A stretch of 64,000 bases of DNA from Limnohabitans curvus (lineage in GTDB: Bacteria > Pseudomonadota > Gammaproteobacteria > Burkholderiales > Burkholderiaceae_C). Location: assembly GCF_003063475.1 (NCBI RefSeq), contig NZ_NESP01000002.1, positions 62,001 through 126,000 of the forward strand, given 5' to 3'. Under the pieces are notes generated by a model. That model was not told where the DNA came from. It did no database searches and saw only the letters and a program-made list of their open reading frames with translations. The translations under genes and the position numbers were made by a program. This document shows, in pieces, positions 43,397 to 53,454 of this stretch; position 1 is the stretch's first letter, and each line of letters opens with the position of its first letter.

Positions 43397-43948
43397 CTAA
43401 TACTGAAGTAAGAACTGGGCACGACCATTAAAATACCCATTAGATCTTGCACCACTACCTTGGAGATGAACTTGTACTGGTTCGAATTCAATTCGAACGT
43501 AGTTAATTACCCCTGAGACAGCTCTCCCAGAATAAGAGCCACCAACCATATCTCTGAAATTCCTATCGACAACTCCACCATTGACGGTTTTAATTTTTGG
43601 ATGAACTAGTATTTTATCTGTGCCAAACCCAGATAATATCAATGCGTTAGTAATAGGGTCGGAATCTTGCAGGGCGATAACTAATTGGTAATTCGTGTCA
43701 GTATCGCATTTAAAAGAAATGTTTGTAGACATCGGTGTGTTCTTCAACTCAAATTTATCATTTCTTCCCTTAATTAGGGATGCATTAGCTCGGACTTGAC
43801 TTACAGGAGCGTCTATCACACACAGTGCTGAAGCTGTGCTTGGAAGTATTATTGTATCTATAATTAGGAGAAAGAGACAATTTCTGGCATGTTTCAATTG
43901 TGCCAAAATGGCACTCTTAATGTAGACAATTTGAGCCAAGTTATTCAT
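43397..43948 (-). CDS. Pilus subunit/tip protein, spore-coat-U-like
   Basis: The 183-residue product has a hydrophobic N-terminus (CLFLLIIDTIILPSTASA) and a mature part starting LCVIDAPVS...NDKFELKNTPMSTNISFKCDTD. The C-terminal NGYFNGRAQFLLQY is a donor-strand-like ending of SCPU-domain pilins. It is last in the operon, where a tip or minor subunit would be. Its start overlaps the chaperone stop by 4 bases. Confidence 0.65.
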   Translation of the reverse strand: MNNLAQIVYIKSAILAQLKHARNCLFLLIIDTIILPSTASALCVIDAPVSQVRANASLIKGRNDKFELKNTPMSTNISFKCDTDTNYQLVIALQDSDPITNALILSGFGTDKILVHPKIKTVNGGVVDRNFRDMVGGSYSGRAVSGVINYVRIEFEPVQVHLQGSGARSNGYFNGRAQFLLQY

Positions 43949-44700
43949 TCCCTTATGACGATGATGTTCTCTATTTTGTCATGATGGACTACTTGGAGAA
44001 CAAGGCTGGAGATGGCCTCTGTCGTATCGATGTTGAATAACCGCTCGTGGCGAGCTAGGACAGTCCCTAATCCATTTATTTTAGTACCATTCAAGATATA
44101 CTGACGGATATTAATACGGGAGTCACCCATATTCTTCACAAACAAGCTCAACTTTCTCCCATTTTGTTTATATGATGCAACGACTTTCACAAGTTCCTTT
44201 TCTTTCTTCGAGAAGTCCGAAACATAGACTGGGACTGTAATCGCCATACCAACTCCAACATTCGGGGTCACAGTTTTAATATCAGCGAGTTTTTCATTTT
44301 CTTTTTCAGGAGTTGGAATCAAAATCTCATTAAACATAACTCGATATAAACCTTCTCCTTCTATCGAGTCGCCAACATATCTGACTTTGAAGACAGCACT
44401 ATCACCCGGATTCACCCTATGCACTGGTGGAAATATTTCTAGATCATTACTAGGGACGGTTGACAAATTTCCTAGTTTGTCCATGTCCCAAGCAAGCCCT
44501 TTGCTTGTGATGAAGATAGTATCGTCGCGGTCGTTAAATAGAGTGAATGTGATTACTTTATTAAACCCTTTGGTAACATTGAGCTCGCCAACTAATTTAT
44601 CCACACCTAAGGCCGAACATGCAGAATATGAAATGTACAATGCTAGACCAAAAATTCGAGATTTCCAAGACATTTTGAATCTCCAAGAAGAAATATTCAT
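43945..44700 (-). CDS. Periplasmic pilus chaperone
   Basis: The 251-residue product has a signal peptide (ILGLALYISYSACSA) and the immunoglobulin-like chaperone pattern (ITFTLFNDRDDTIFITSKGLAWD; VHRVNPGDSAVFKVRYVGD; LYRVMFNEILIP). It donates a beta strand to pilin subunits in the periplasm. It lies between usher and tip gene, with 13 bases to the usher stop. Confidence 0.8.
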   Translation of the reverse strand: MNISSWRFKMSWKSRIFGLALYISYSACSALGVDKLVGELNVTKGFNKVITFTLFNDRDDTIFITSKGLAWDMDKLGNLSTVPSNDLEIFPPVHRVNPGDSAVFKVRYVGDSIEGEGLYRVMFNEILIPTPEKENEKLADIKTVTPNVGVGMAITVPVYVSDFSKKEKELVKVVASYKQNGRKLSLFVKNMGDSRINIRQYILNGTKINGLGTVLARHERLFNIDTTEAISSLVLQVVHHDKIENIIVIRE

Positions 44701-44713
44701 TTGAACTCCGTAA

Positions 44714-47041
44714 TTAATTGCACTGTAATGTCGACATCGTTGCGTTGTATTGAGGCCTCAATTCTAGGTCCGCTGGTAGTTGGACGATACATCTTTCCCT
44801 ACTTCTAGGTATCGTTACAAGAATGGACGTAATATCGTTAGGTAAATCCTCTAGGAAGACTTCGCCATTTTCTAGAACGTACACATGTTCACCAAGATTG
44901 AGGACAGAACCAGTTGGGACAACATTACCCGCCTTAAAAATCAATCTTATCCACCCTTGTCTCACATTCTTGACTTCTGGCTCCCAGTATGTCGCAGTCC
45001 ATGGGTCTGGATTTCTTCCTACCAATACATTGGGTAATTTAATGTTGTTCGGAATTTCTTCTGCCGCGACTCTTAATGAAGGGGTGATATTTGTTCCATA
45101 CATTGGGATAACTGCATAACCATCCTGATTAGTTACAGATTTTACGATTCCGTTATTATCTTCTACAGTTCTATTGCTTAGCCCTTTCAAACGAAGAACG
45201 GCCAAGCCATTCTCGACGGTGCGAGTCGTAATAATATTTTCATCAAAAAAGATCAGACCACCAGACTCATTGAGGCCTAGGGAGTAACTTCCATCATTTT
45301 TGATTCGTACATTGGCCTGATACGCCCCATGCCATGGATAATAATTAACGGAGCTATTGATATTAGTCGTAGATTGGCCATACGGTTGCTTCGTTATATC
45401 CGCACCCATTGAGTACTGCGTTTCGTTGTTAGCCGTATTCGTATATGAGGTTGAATAAGATCTCATTGCATTGTGATTGTCAGAGTTATTTAGACTAATA
45501 CTATTCATTAGATGAGCCTTATCTAGCGCAATCGTTGCTATTAAACCTAAAACAAATGATCGGTTGTTGTCTGTGCGTTGCTCAGTTCCATATAAAGAGA
45601 TTCCCCATCCTTTTGCGACTGGGACACTCCAATTAAATCCGAAGCTCGAAGATATAGGGCGAGAGTCGATTGATGATGATCTCAAGAACGAGAGTCGACC
45701 GGCTCTTCCCGCTGGGACTTGCAGACTATGTCGGATGTTTCTGCATATGCTTTCTTCTCCTATTGGAAAATTTGACGCAGGACAACTCTGCTGTGTAAGG
45801 CCGGAATACCAACTCGCATGCTCGGAATGTAAGTTGATTCCCCAATATCCATTTTTCTTAGGATTAACAAAATCTTTCTCAATAGAACGATTCTGACCAG
45901 CGCCAATTGATAGCCAAGCCGTTGGAATAAGATCGAAGGAAAGACCCCTCGCATGTGAATACTTCCCAAGTGTTGTTGATAGTTCGCCTGTTAGATATTT
46001 GTTGATTCCATATCGATAAAGGAATCCGGTTCCAATATTATTTATCTCTGTTAAACGGATATTGTTGGATCTTGTGCTGTTTTTAATTTGCCCGAAAAAC
46101 AACTTCCAGTTCGCCTCGCCAGTTGGTAGCAATTGGGGTGTTACTGGTATAAATTCATTCCATGTCCGAACCTCACGTCCTGAGTCGTCGACTAATGTTA
46201 GGGCGTATTGGCCATTATCAGAAGCGTTGGAAGTAAGATGGGAGAGAGGCAAGCTGTAATAACCTGCTGAAATTGGGATTTCCTTTATTAAAACGCCCCT
46301 TACTCGAATCTGAATTCTGCCAGGAACATCAGCAAACCCTTGTATCGATCTTACTTCATCTCTAGGGCGACGATGCTCTTCTGATTCTAATACCAGTCCA
46401 TACAAAGTAGTCGCGGCACCCGTATTATTCACTACGTTCAATCCGAACTTGGCCGTGAACCTTTTCTCAGGGAAACTGCGTTTCCAACTTGCATCACGTA
46501 GAAATCCGAAAGATCGTCCATTTGCATTGGATGCGTATCCGTCTAGTGTGAATAGGCCAAAGGGGGAATATTTTTTCCCACTTATTCCTAATGTTATATT
46601 TGTCATTTTAGTCTGCTCGAACCAAAAGCCAGTTTCATGCTGTAGGGCATACACGTTTATGGGCGATCCAAGAGGAGTCTGGCGCAACTCGCTAGATATG
46701 GATGTTTCCCTAGGAGCCTGTGGCTCATAATCGGAAGGGCTCACGTGAGCCCTTCCTATGTTTTTACCGTCCAATCTCTCTATTTTCACCTTTGCTTTCC
46801 AAAATGGGCGTCCTTCGCAAATTAGTCCATCTGGAAGTTTCTGGAGTTTCACGCGCTCGAAGAACAATCCTTCTAAGTAAAGGGAGTCATCTCCATGACG
46901 AACACATGTTGCATATGCACCCATAAGAGATTCATTGAGATAAATTAGCCTGTCACTAACTTGTATATCTGTTTCTGAGACCGCACTTTGAGCGATCATT
47001 AAGAAAGCAAGCGCTAATCCCTCACTTCGTGAGCTTCTCAA
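44714..47041 (-). CDS. Outer-membrane usher
   Basis: The 775-residue FimD/PapC-type usher has an N-terminal chaperone-binding domain (YLNESLMGAYATCVRHGDDSLYLEG), a 24-strand barrel region (FGFLRDASWKRSF; LSIGAGQNRSIEKD), a plug-like segment and two C-terminal domains (GQDGYAVIPMYG-type NQDGYAVIPMYGTN; GEVFLEDLPNDI). It is slightly shorter than FimD and fits archaic/alternate-type ushers. It follows the major pilin gene by 16 bases. Confidence 0.8.
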   Translation of the reverse strand: MRSSRSEGLALAFLMIAQSAVSETDIQVSDRLIYLNESLMGAYATCVRHGDDSLYLEGLFFERVKLQKLPDGLICEGRPFWKAKVKIERLDGKNIGRAHVSPSDYEPQAPRETSISSELRQTPLGSPINVYALQHETGFWFEQTKMTNITLGISGKKYSPFGLFTLDGYASNANGRSFGFLRDASWKRSFPEKRFTAKFGLNVVNNTGAATTLYGLVLESEEHRRPRDEVRSIQGFADVPGRIQIRVRGVLIKEIPISAGYYSLPLSHLTSNASDNGQYALTLVDDSGREVRTWNEFIPVTPQLLPTGEANWKLFFGQIKNSTRSNNIRLTEINNIGTGFLYRYGINKYLTGELSTTLGKYSHARGLSFDLIPTAWLSIGAGQNRSIEKDFVNPKKNGYWGINLHSEHASWYSGLTQQSCPASNFPIGEESICRNIRHSLQVPAGRAGRLSFLRSSSIDSRPISSSFGFNWSVPVAKGWGISLYGTEQRTDNNRSFVLGLIATIALDKAHLMNSISLNNSDNHNAMRSYSTSYTNTANNETQYSMGADITKQPYGQSTTNINSSVNYYPWHGAYQANVRIKNDGSYSLGLNESGGLIFFDENIITTRTVENGLAVLRLKGLSNRTVEDNNGIVKSVTNQDGYAVIPMYGTNITPSLRVAAEEIPNNIKLPNVLVGRNPDPWTATYWEPEVKNVRQGWIRLIFKAGNVVPTGSVLNLGEHVYVLENGEVFLEDLPNDITSILVTIPRSRERCIVQLPADLELRPQYNATMSTLQCN

Positions 47042-47057
47042 ATCTTTACATCACCTT

Positions 47058-47726
47058 TTAGTAGTCCACAGTAACCCTTGCTGCTCCCGTAAATACATCT
47101 CCAGTTGGCTTTCCCACTTTTGCTGCGGAATTTGAATTGTAAAAAGTGGGTCGCCATGTCACCTCTGAGATAAATTCACTTGCACTTGCCGTTTTGGCCA
47201 AGAAAGCTGTTGAATAAGGTCTCGTCAATCCTGAATAATTGGTATAACTCCACCCAGCGGGGACCTTGTCAATTGATACCTGCTCATATTCGAGCATCGC
47301 AGCACCACCGAAAAATGCGACGGGTGGAGTGGATGAATCCACTAAGAATTGTGTCGCCACCCACCCTGCTGCCCAAGGAACCGAGCCAGGTGCTGGGGCG
47401 ACTAGAAATCCGGTTATTACGGTGGGCTCACTACAAGTAATTGTTGTTGTGATCTCTAGAGCTGGGCTCGTAACTCTATTGGACATGCCAACTCCAGGAG
47501 TGGTAATGCCATGTGCTGTCAAATAATTCCCTAGTGACAATGTTGAATTTGTTGCAGTGGGCAATTGGAGGGCACCTTTCGAATTAGTCACTTTGCAGGA
47601 TGGTGAACTAACGGCTAACGAGATACCAATGTCAGCAGTTGCGGTGGCAGCCACTGCGCTGTTCGCAAGACATACGCCTACCAACCAAATCGCAGTCGCG
47701 GGTACTTTCATTCTCAAGAAATGCAT
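47058..47726 (-). CDS. Major pilin, spore-coat-U/CsuA-like
   Basis: The 222-residue product has a signal peptide (WLVGVCLANSAVAATA), two cysteines flanking the first strands (SPSCKVTNSKG...TITCSEP), and a C-terminal strand GDVFTGAARVTVDY typical of SCPU-domain pilins of Csu-type fibres. It is first in a four-gene operon. A short AT-rich promoter region precedes it. Confidence 0.7.
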   Translation of the reverse strand: MHFLRMKVPATAIWLVGVCLANSAVAATATADIGISLAVSSPSCKVTNSKGALQLPTATNSTLSLGNYLTAHGITTPGVGMSNRVTSPALEITTTITCSEPTVITGFLVAPAPGSVPWAAGWVATQFLVDSSTPPVAFFGGAAMLEYEQVSIDKVPAGWSYTNYSGLTRPYSTAFLAKTASASEFISEVTWRPTFYNSNSAAKVGKPTGDVFTGAARVTVDY

Positions 47727-47906
47727 GATGATTACTCCTGTTAAGACATATCTATTTTATTACAAACTGAAAGAAAAACAATACTAAAGAATCTTTAATT
47801 TTGCGCATCGAAGGTTGCAACTAACCGGGCGCGGTGTGCCGTTCCAAAGTAGTTCCTTTAGCGCCATGGGGTTGAGAGGCAGAGTCAAGCTGTGCTGTGA
47901 AATTGT

Positions 47907-49316
47907 TTACATGTGTTGGGAAATGTCCGTTTTTTTCGCATACCAGACAAAATACACAACGCTAACGAAAATCAAAGCAGGGATGCCAAAGACCAATGTC
48001 ATTTGGAATTCCTTTGTGAATGCGGTGGTGATCATGATGGCCAGCATGAGAGCTCCACCCAAAAATGTCAGGTATGGAAAACCAGGCATGCGAAAGGGCA
48101 AAGCTTGTGAGTTTTCATTGCCCCACTTCTTTCGGAAGAAGAAATGAGTGACAAAGATCATGAACCATGTGAACAGGGCACCAAACATTGAAACGGCCAT
48201 CATGAGGGTGAAAGATTGCTTTGGAGCAACGATACTTAGAATGGTTGCCAGTGCAACGCCGCCAGTGGAGAGCAGCAATCCCAGCATTGGAATACCACGT
48301 TTGTTAAGACGGCCCAACTGCTTAGGTGCATAACCTGCGCAAGACAAACTAAACATCATTCGTGTTGTGATGTAGAGCTGGCTATTCATCGCGGAGAGTG
48401 CTGCGATAAGGACAACGAAATTCACCACGCCTGAGGCGCCAGAAATGTTGACCGCAGTCATAACTTTGACAAATGGACTTTCTTCATGGCCGGCTTGGGT
48501 CCATGGGACGATGGCAAGCATGAGACCCATTGTGAGTAGGTAAAAGAGCGCTAAGCGGATGAGTGTTGTACGAACTGCGCTCTTGATGGCTTTTTCAGGC
48601 TCGTGTGCTTCGCCAGCAGCTACTGCAATCATCTCGATTCCAAGGTAACCGAATATCGCGACGATGACTGCAATCCACATTCCCCATAACCCTTGCGGTA
48701 AAAAGCCCCCATGTTCAGTGTAATGATGGAGCCCAGGAACTACGTCACCAACTCTTGTGGCAGGACCAAAGACCACATATGAACCAATCATAATGAATGC
48801 AATGATTGCAACGATCTTTATTACCGAGAACCAATATTCAACCAGACCAAAAATATTGACGCTGAACGCATTGATCAGCACTAGGGCAAGTGAGAACGAT
48901 GAAATCCAGAACCAACTCGGTATATCTGGGTACCAGAACTTCATGTAAATGCCGATGGCCGTTACTTCAGTTCCAATGGCTAAGACATTGCATGCCCAAT
49001 ATGCATAGCGAACCATGAACCCTGCCCACGGACCCATGTAGTGTTCTGCGTACGCACCAAAAGAGCCTGAGGTAGGGTGAACAATGGTCATCTCTGCGAG
49101 GCACCCCATCAGGATCAGGGCGATGAGCGCGCCAATAGCGTAACTGATGATCACGCTTGGACCGGCAAAACCAATCGCCAATCCACTTCCTAAGAACAAA
49201 CCGGTGCCGATTGCACCTCCAATTGCAATCATGCCCATTTGTCCTGCGCTCAGGACTTTTTTGAGCCCTTGCTCTTGCTCGACGATTTGCTGGAAGCTAT
49301 CCATAGATTTGCTCAT
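47907..49316 (-). CDS. APC-family amino acid permease, CycA/GABA-like
   Basis: The 469-residue protein has 12 transmembrane segments with the family start MIAIGGAIGTGLFLGSG and a GSFGAYAEHYMGPWAGFMVRYAYW segment. It resembles D-serine/D-alanine/glycine and GABA-type permeases. It is divergent from a D-amino-acid dehydrogenase and an alanine racemase, so alanine/D-alanine uptake is the best guess. Confidence 0.8.
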   Translation of the reverse strand: MSKSMDSFQQIVEQEQGLKKVLSAGQMGMIAIGGAIGTGLFLGSGLAIGFAGPSVIISYAIGALIALILMGCLAEMTIVHPTSGSFGAYAEHYMGPWAGFMVRYAYWACNVLAIGTEVTAIGIYMKFWYPDIPSWFWISSFSLALVLINAFSVNIFGLVEYWFSVIKIVAIIAFIMIGSYVVFGPATRVGDVVPGLHHYTEHGGFLPQGLWGMWIAVIVAIFGYLGIEMIAVAAGEAHEPEKAIKSAVRTTLIRLALFYLLTMGLMLAIVPWTQAGHEESPFVKVMTAVNISGASGVVNFVVLIAALSAMNSQLYITTRMMFSLSCAGYAPKQLGRLNKRGIPMLGLLLSTGGVALATILSIVAPKQSFTLMMAVSMFGALFTWFMIFVTHFFFRKKWGNENSQALPFRMPGFPYLTFLGGALMLAIMITTAFTKEFQMTLVFGIPALIFVSVVYFVWYAKKTDISQHM

Positions 49317-49549
49317 GCAGTCTCACTCCTTGAGGTTTTATTGCTAAACGATGGCGACAGCTCGGTCCTGTGGACCGGTGCGCGTCGCAGTAGGCACTTT
49401 TTGTGCAGAAGAACTCCGAACGGGTATGACCGAAGGCTAACTCGATAAATAACCCATTAGACTCATTATTGTTTCATTTAGTAAATAATACAAACTAATA
49501 AGCGGGGGTGTTTACCCTAGTCTTTGAACAAACTTTGAATGGGGAAGTA

Positions 49550-50824
49550 ATGCAAGTTGTTGTTTTGGGTGGAGGGGTCATAGGTGTATGTACTGCGTAT
49601 TACCTTGCGAGAGAAGGTGTTGATGTCATCGTACTGGAGGCGGGTCCAGACGTCGCTACGGGGACGAGTTACGCCAATGCAGGGCAGATCTCACCTGGAT
49701 ATTCCACGCCATGGGCAGCACCAGGCATGTCTTTGAAGGCGCTGAAGTGGATGTTTCAAAAGCATGCGCCGCTGAGTGCTAGGTGGGATGGCAGTTTGTT
49801 TCAATTGCGTTGGATGTTGCAATGGTTTTCAAATTGCAACGAGTCGAGTTACGCGCGTAACAAAGAACGAATGATGCGCATTTCGGAATACAGCAGGGAT
49901 TGTTTGCAACAACTCAGAGCAGAAACGGGGATTTCATATGAACACAGATGTGCGGGGACATTACAACTTTTCCGTGAGCAGGCTCAGGTTGATGCTGCAC
50001 AAAAAGATATCCGTGTTTTGCATGAGTGTGGAGTTCCATTCGAGCTTTTGGATCGAGATGGAGTGATTCGGGCTGAACCAGGGCTTGAAGGAGCGAGCGC
50101 ACTGATTGCTGGTGGGTTGAGATTGCCCAAAGACGAAACGGGAGATTGCCGTTTGTTTACGCAAGAACTTTCTCGGATGGCGCGAGCGTTGGGAGTCCGC
50201 TTTCAGTTTGGTATGAGGGTCGAGAAGTTGTTGAATGTGGGAGACAAGATTACAGGGGTTCAGTATGAAAAAGGCGGAAAGCGAGGTGTGCTGTCTGCAG
50301 ATGGTTATGTAATGGCAATGGGGGTTGACTCTCGACAAGCGCTTTTGGATGTTGGAGTAGATGTGCCGGTTTACCCCGTGAAGGGATATTCACTGACGAT
50401 GCCGGTGTTTGATCCTTCTCGTTCTCCGATATCTACAGTTTTAGACGAGACGTACAAGATTGCGATTACACGTTTTGATCGGCGGATTCGTGTGGGGGGG
50501 ATGGCCGAGTTGAAAGGTGTAGACCGTACGTTGCTGAGTCAACGCCGCGAAACGTTAGAGATGGTGGTCAAACAGTTATTTCCTGGTGGGGATTTGTCGA
50601 AGGCAGAATTTTGGACGGGGTTGCGCCCGATGACTCCGGATGGTCCCCCGATTGTGGGGGAAACGTTCTTTCAGAACCTCTATTTGAATATCGGGCATGG
50701 AACGCTGGGCTGGACGATGGCCTGTGGTTCAGGTCGGTATGTGAAGGATTTGCTTCTGGGAAGGGAGACGCAAATCAGACAAGAGGGATTATCGATGCGA
50801 CGTTATAGCCGCAATGTGATCTGA
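49550..50824 (+). CDS. dadA: D-amino acid dehydrogenase, DadA-like
   Basis: The 424-residue FAD protein starts with [28 protein letters not shown] (dinucleotide-binding GxGxxG) and contains [22 protein letters not shown] and, near the end, [19 protein letters not shown] and [14 protein letters not shown], all hallmarks of DadA. I chose the ATG at 49550 because GGGGA lies 5 bases upstream. It oxidises D-alanine to pyruvate and ammonia, feeding the respiratory chain. Confidence 0.9.
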   Translation: MQVVVLGGGVIGVCTAYYLAREGVDVIVLEAGPDVATGTSYANAGQISPGYSTPWAAPGMSLKALKWMFQKHAPLSARWDGSLFQLRWMLQWFSNCNESSYARNKERMMRISEYSRDCLQQLRAETGISYEHRCAGTLQLFREQAQVDAAQKDIRVLHECGVPFELLDRDGVIRAEPGLEGASALIAGGLRLPKDETGDCRLFTQELSRMARALGVRFQFGMRVEKLLNVGDKITGVQYEKGGKRGVLSADGYVMAMGVDSRQALLDVGVDVPVYPVKGYSLTMPVFDPSRSPISTVLDETYKIAITRFDRRIRVGGMAELKGVDRTLLSQRRETLEMVVKQLFPGGDLSKAEFWTGLRPMTPDGPPIVGETFFQNLYLNIGHGTLGWTMACGSGRYVKDLLLGRETQIRQEGLSMRRYSRNVI

Positions 50825-50844
50825 ATCTAAAGGGAGACAAAGAA

Positions 50845-51906
50845 ATGACGCGACCAAGCCAAGCATTGATAGACCTAAATGCGCTCTTGAGCAATTACAA
50901 GAAATTGCGAACGTTTCATGGCGGAAAGGCATTTGCTGTTTTGAAAGCGAATGCATATGGTCATGGGGCTGTGCGATGCGCGAGAAAGTTAGAAATGGAT
51001 GCAGATGCATTTGCTGTTGCATTTCTGGAAGAAGGGCTCGAGTTGAGAGAGGCAGGTATCCAAAAGCCCATACTCTTGTTGGAGGGCGTTTTTGACGTTA
51101 AGGAGTTGCGCAAAGCGGCCAATCATGGTTTTTGGGTTGTTGTAAGTCGACATGAACAATTGGAGATGATTGAGCAATGCTCTAGTGCAATGCGTGGACT
51201 TAATGTGTGGCTCAAGCTTGAGACGGGGATGAATCGCTTGGGGCTGGATGGTTCTTTGGCGTGTGAATATATAGCGCGACTGTGCGCGACCAAGGCGGTA
51301 GCAAAAGTGAGTTTCATGACACATCTTGCTTGTGCAGATGTTGAAGGGGATGACTTTTCAACCAAGCAAATTGAAAAACTAATGAATGCGACGAGGGGGC
51401 TCGATTGTGAGTTGAGCTTTTGCAATTCTGCGGGAGTTTTAAGCGCAAAAGGCCCACCTTCAGATTGGGCCAGATTAGGAATTGCAATGTATGGCGTTAA
51501 TCCTGTGCCAGGTAGTTCGTTTTCTCTAGAGCCAGTAATGGAGTTGAAAAGCCAAATCTTTGATGTGAAGAATGTCAAAGCAGGGGAAGGTGTCGGATAT
51601 GGTTGCACCGTGCGAGTTAGTAGAGACTCTAGAGTAGGTATTGTGGCTTTGGGTTATGCAGATGGCTATCCAAGGAATGCGATGGGGTGTTCGGTGTTGG
51701 TTGATGGGCGGCTCACGAAAACATTGGGCGTGATATCAATGGATATGCTCGCTGTTGACATTACCGATCTCGAGAACTCAGGTCAGGGTAGCCAAGTTGA
51801 GTTGTGGGGGAAACACATTCGTGTTGCAGAAGTGGCGCAATACGCCCGAACAATTCCGTACGAGCTGCTTTGCAACGTTAAGAGGGTGAGCTTCTTGTCG
51901 ATATAA
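50845..51906 (+). CDS. dadX: Alanine racemase, catabolic type
   Basis: The 353-residue PLP enzyme has the lysine motif AVLKANAYGHGAV (K34), the second active-site tyrosine in EGVGYGCTVRV, and CNSAGVL and GYADGYPRNA. It lies 20 bases after dadA (GGGAG ribosome-binding site), so it forms an L-Ala to D-Ala to pyruvate unit with dadA. Confidence 0.9.
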   Translation: MTRPSQALIDLNALLSNYKKLRTFHGGKAFAVLKANAYGHGAVRCARKLEMDADAFAVAFLEEGLELREAGIQKPILLLEGVFDVKELRKAANHGFWVVVSRHEQLEMIEQCSSAMRGLNVWLKLETGMNRLGLDGSLACEYIARLCATKAVAKVSFMTHLACADVEGDDFSTKQIEKLMNATRGLDCELSFCNSAGVLSAKGPPSDWARLGIAMYGVNPVPGSSFSLEPVMELKSQIFDVKNVKAGEGVGYGCTVRVSRDSRVGIVALGYADGYPRNAMGCSVLVDGRLTKTLGVISMDMLAVDITDLENSGQGSQVELWGKHIRVAEVAQYARTIPYELLCNVKRVSFLSI

Positions 51907-52776
51907 ACATGGTATCGGGCATGCCAACTTCCGCAAAATGCAAAAGACTACTCTTTTCTAAGTTAGAGCCCAGCGTCCAGCACATCGCCCTAGCTTTGAA
52001 TTGGATGCAATCCAAGTAACCTATGGGGTTCAGCACGTGGAGACCGCCAACACCTAGATAAGTTGGTGTTCACATTGATTGAGAATTGCCCCACCTGTGA
52101 TTTGGAAATCGGCAACATTGCGCGTCACGACCGCAATTTCATTCACGATTACAGTCGTTTCAATGAACCTATCGCGCTCGCCTGGAAAAAATAGACAAGG
52201 CGTGCTGCATGAGCCATGTGCGCAACACGGCGCTTGATGCGGGGTTTCGAATTCGAGCGAGAAAACGCTCAACTCTATGCCGTAAAGTTTGTGTTCGCCT
52301 TGCTAGCATTCATCATGCGTAGTTCAGGCACCACTTTCGTATAGAGAACGTACATCATGAGATGCTAGCCGCTTGGGTGCTGACGTTGTGCGGTGTGTCT
52401 CAAACTCAATTCCTGCGGCACTAAGCATTGCCAGCAGATTGGCGATATTCTGATGCTGCTTGCTCACTGCAAGCATGCTTCGAAACTCAACAATACATGC
52501 GCCGTTTTGCCCAGATAGGTCATGAATTCAGGGCCGGCTCTGCTCGCCCTTTTTTGCGCGGCACATCTTGATTCAGCTCGCGACTAGAGAGTTGTAATCA
52601 TGAAATCACTCCCAAACTTAACTGGGCTGGGTCCGTGGAGACAAAGTCGCGCATGTATTGCGCGTGTCTATCTCGATTTGTCGCCACAACAGTGAGGCGG
52701 GGCAACGGGGCATCTCATTCAACATGGACTCGTTAGGAAAGCGCTGTTCTGCAGTTTCTGACTGAGAAACTTGGAC
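51907..52776. other. Degenerate intergenic region
   Basis: This ~870-base stretch contains a VapC remnant (52063-52170) and an unrecognised minus-strand frame at about 52359-52510 (FRSMLAVSKQHQNIANLLAMLS) without a start. It looks like decayed mobile cargo. No complete gene is supported. Confidence 0.4.
52063..52170 (-). pseudogene. VapC-type PIN toxin, C-terminal remnant
   Basis: The frame reads ETTVIVNEIAVVTRNVADFQ followed by ITGGAILNQ, the last strands and helix of VapC-family PIN ribonucleases (typical TRN-x-x-DF). The N-terminal half and antitoxin are missing. Confidence 0.6.
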
Positions 52777-53286
52777 TTAGAAACGAACTCCAAGAGCAAG
52801 ACTTAAGCCTCGCGTTGACTCAGAGTTTGGGCCTCTTCCGTACATCATGTAATCAATTTGCCCGTAGTAATCTTTTGTGAGTTGCATCTGCATTCCAAAA
52901 CCGTACGCCACGTTTGAGACAGCCCCGCCCGCCGAGCCTCCCAGCAGAGTGCGATTGAACCCTATGCGACCGAAGAGTTCAACATCTTCTGCTACGGGGG
53001 TATGAGGCTTCAAGAATACGCCGCCCATGGTGGCTGTTACTTCTTCGTCCTTGTTGACTGTTGTGGCCGCCATGCCTTCCAGCGCCCAGTTTTCATTGAT
53101 ATCCATACCAATGGTGATGCGAGCCAGCTTTGGCCTGATCTTTGATGTGTCAGGGAATTTGACGATTAAAGGCAAGTGTGCAATCTCTCCATAGAAGACG
53201 GGAGAAGTTTCTTGCTGTTCGTCTTGGGCGAGAACGCTGTGGGCCCAAAGCGTAGAAAGAATCAAAAAATAGAACTTCAATTTCAT
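52777..53286 (-). CDS. Outer-membrane beta-barrel protein
   Basis: The 169-residue product has a signal peptide (MKLKFYFLILSTLWAHSVLA) and OmpX/Ail-like alternating strands ending in LSLALGVRF with terminal phenylalanine. GGGAGCG lies 4 bases before the ATG at 53286; the longer frame to 53352 adds non-coding sequence. It is a single gene, probably a small eight-stranded surface barrel. Confidence 0.65.
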   Translation of the reverse strand: MKLKFYFLILSTLWAHSVLAQDEQQETSPVFYGEIAHLPLIVKFPDTSKIRPKLARITIGMDINENWALEGMAATTVNKDEEVTATMGGVFLKPHTPVAEDVELFGRIGFNRTLLGGSAGGAVSNVAYGFGMQMQLTKDYYGQIDYMMYGRGPNSESTRGLSLALGVRF

Positions 53287-53454
53287 GAGCGCTCCCTGCC
53301 TTGTGTCGTAAGTCCGATAGATCTCTTCTAGATTGTCAAAATTGTACAACAAATATATACAAATTGTTTTATAAGTAGTAATAGAATACTCTATATTTGT
53401 TGAACACCTTATTTGTGAGAACTATTAGGTGCGTTTTTATGAAGGAGGTTCCTT

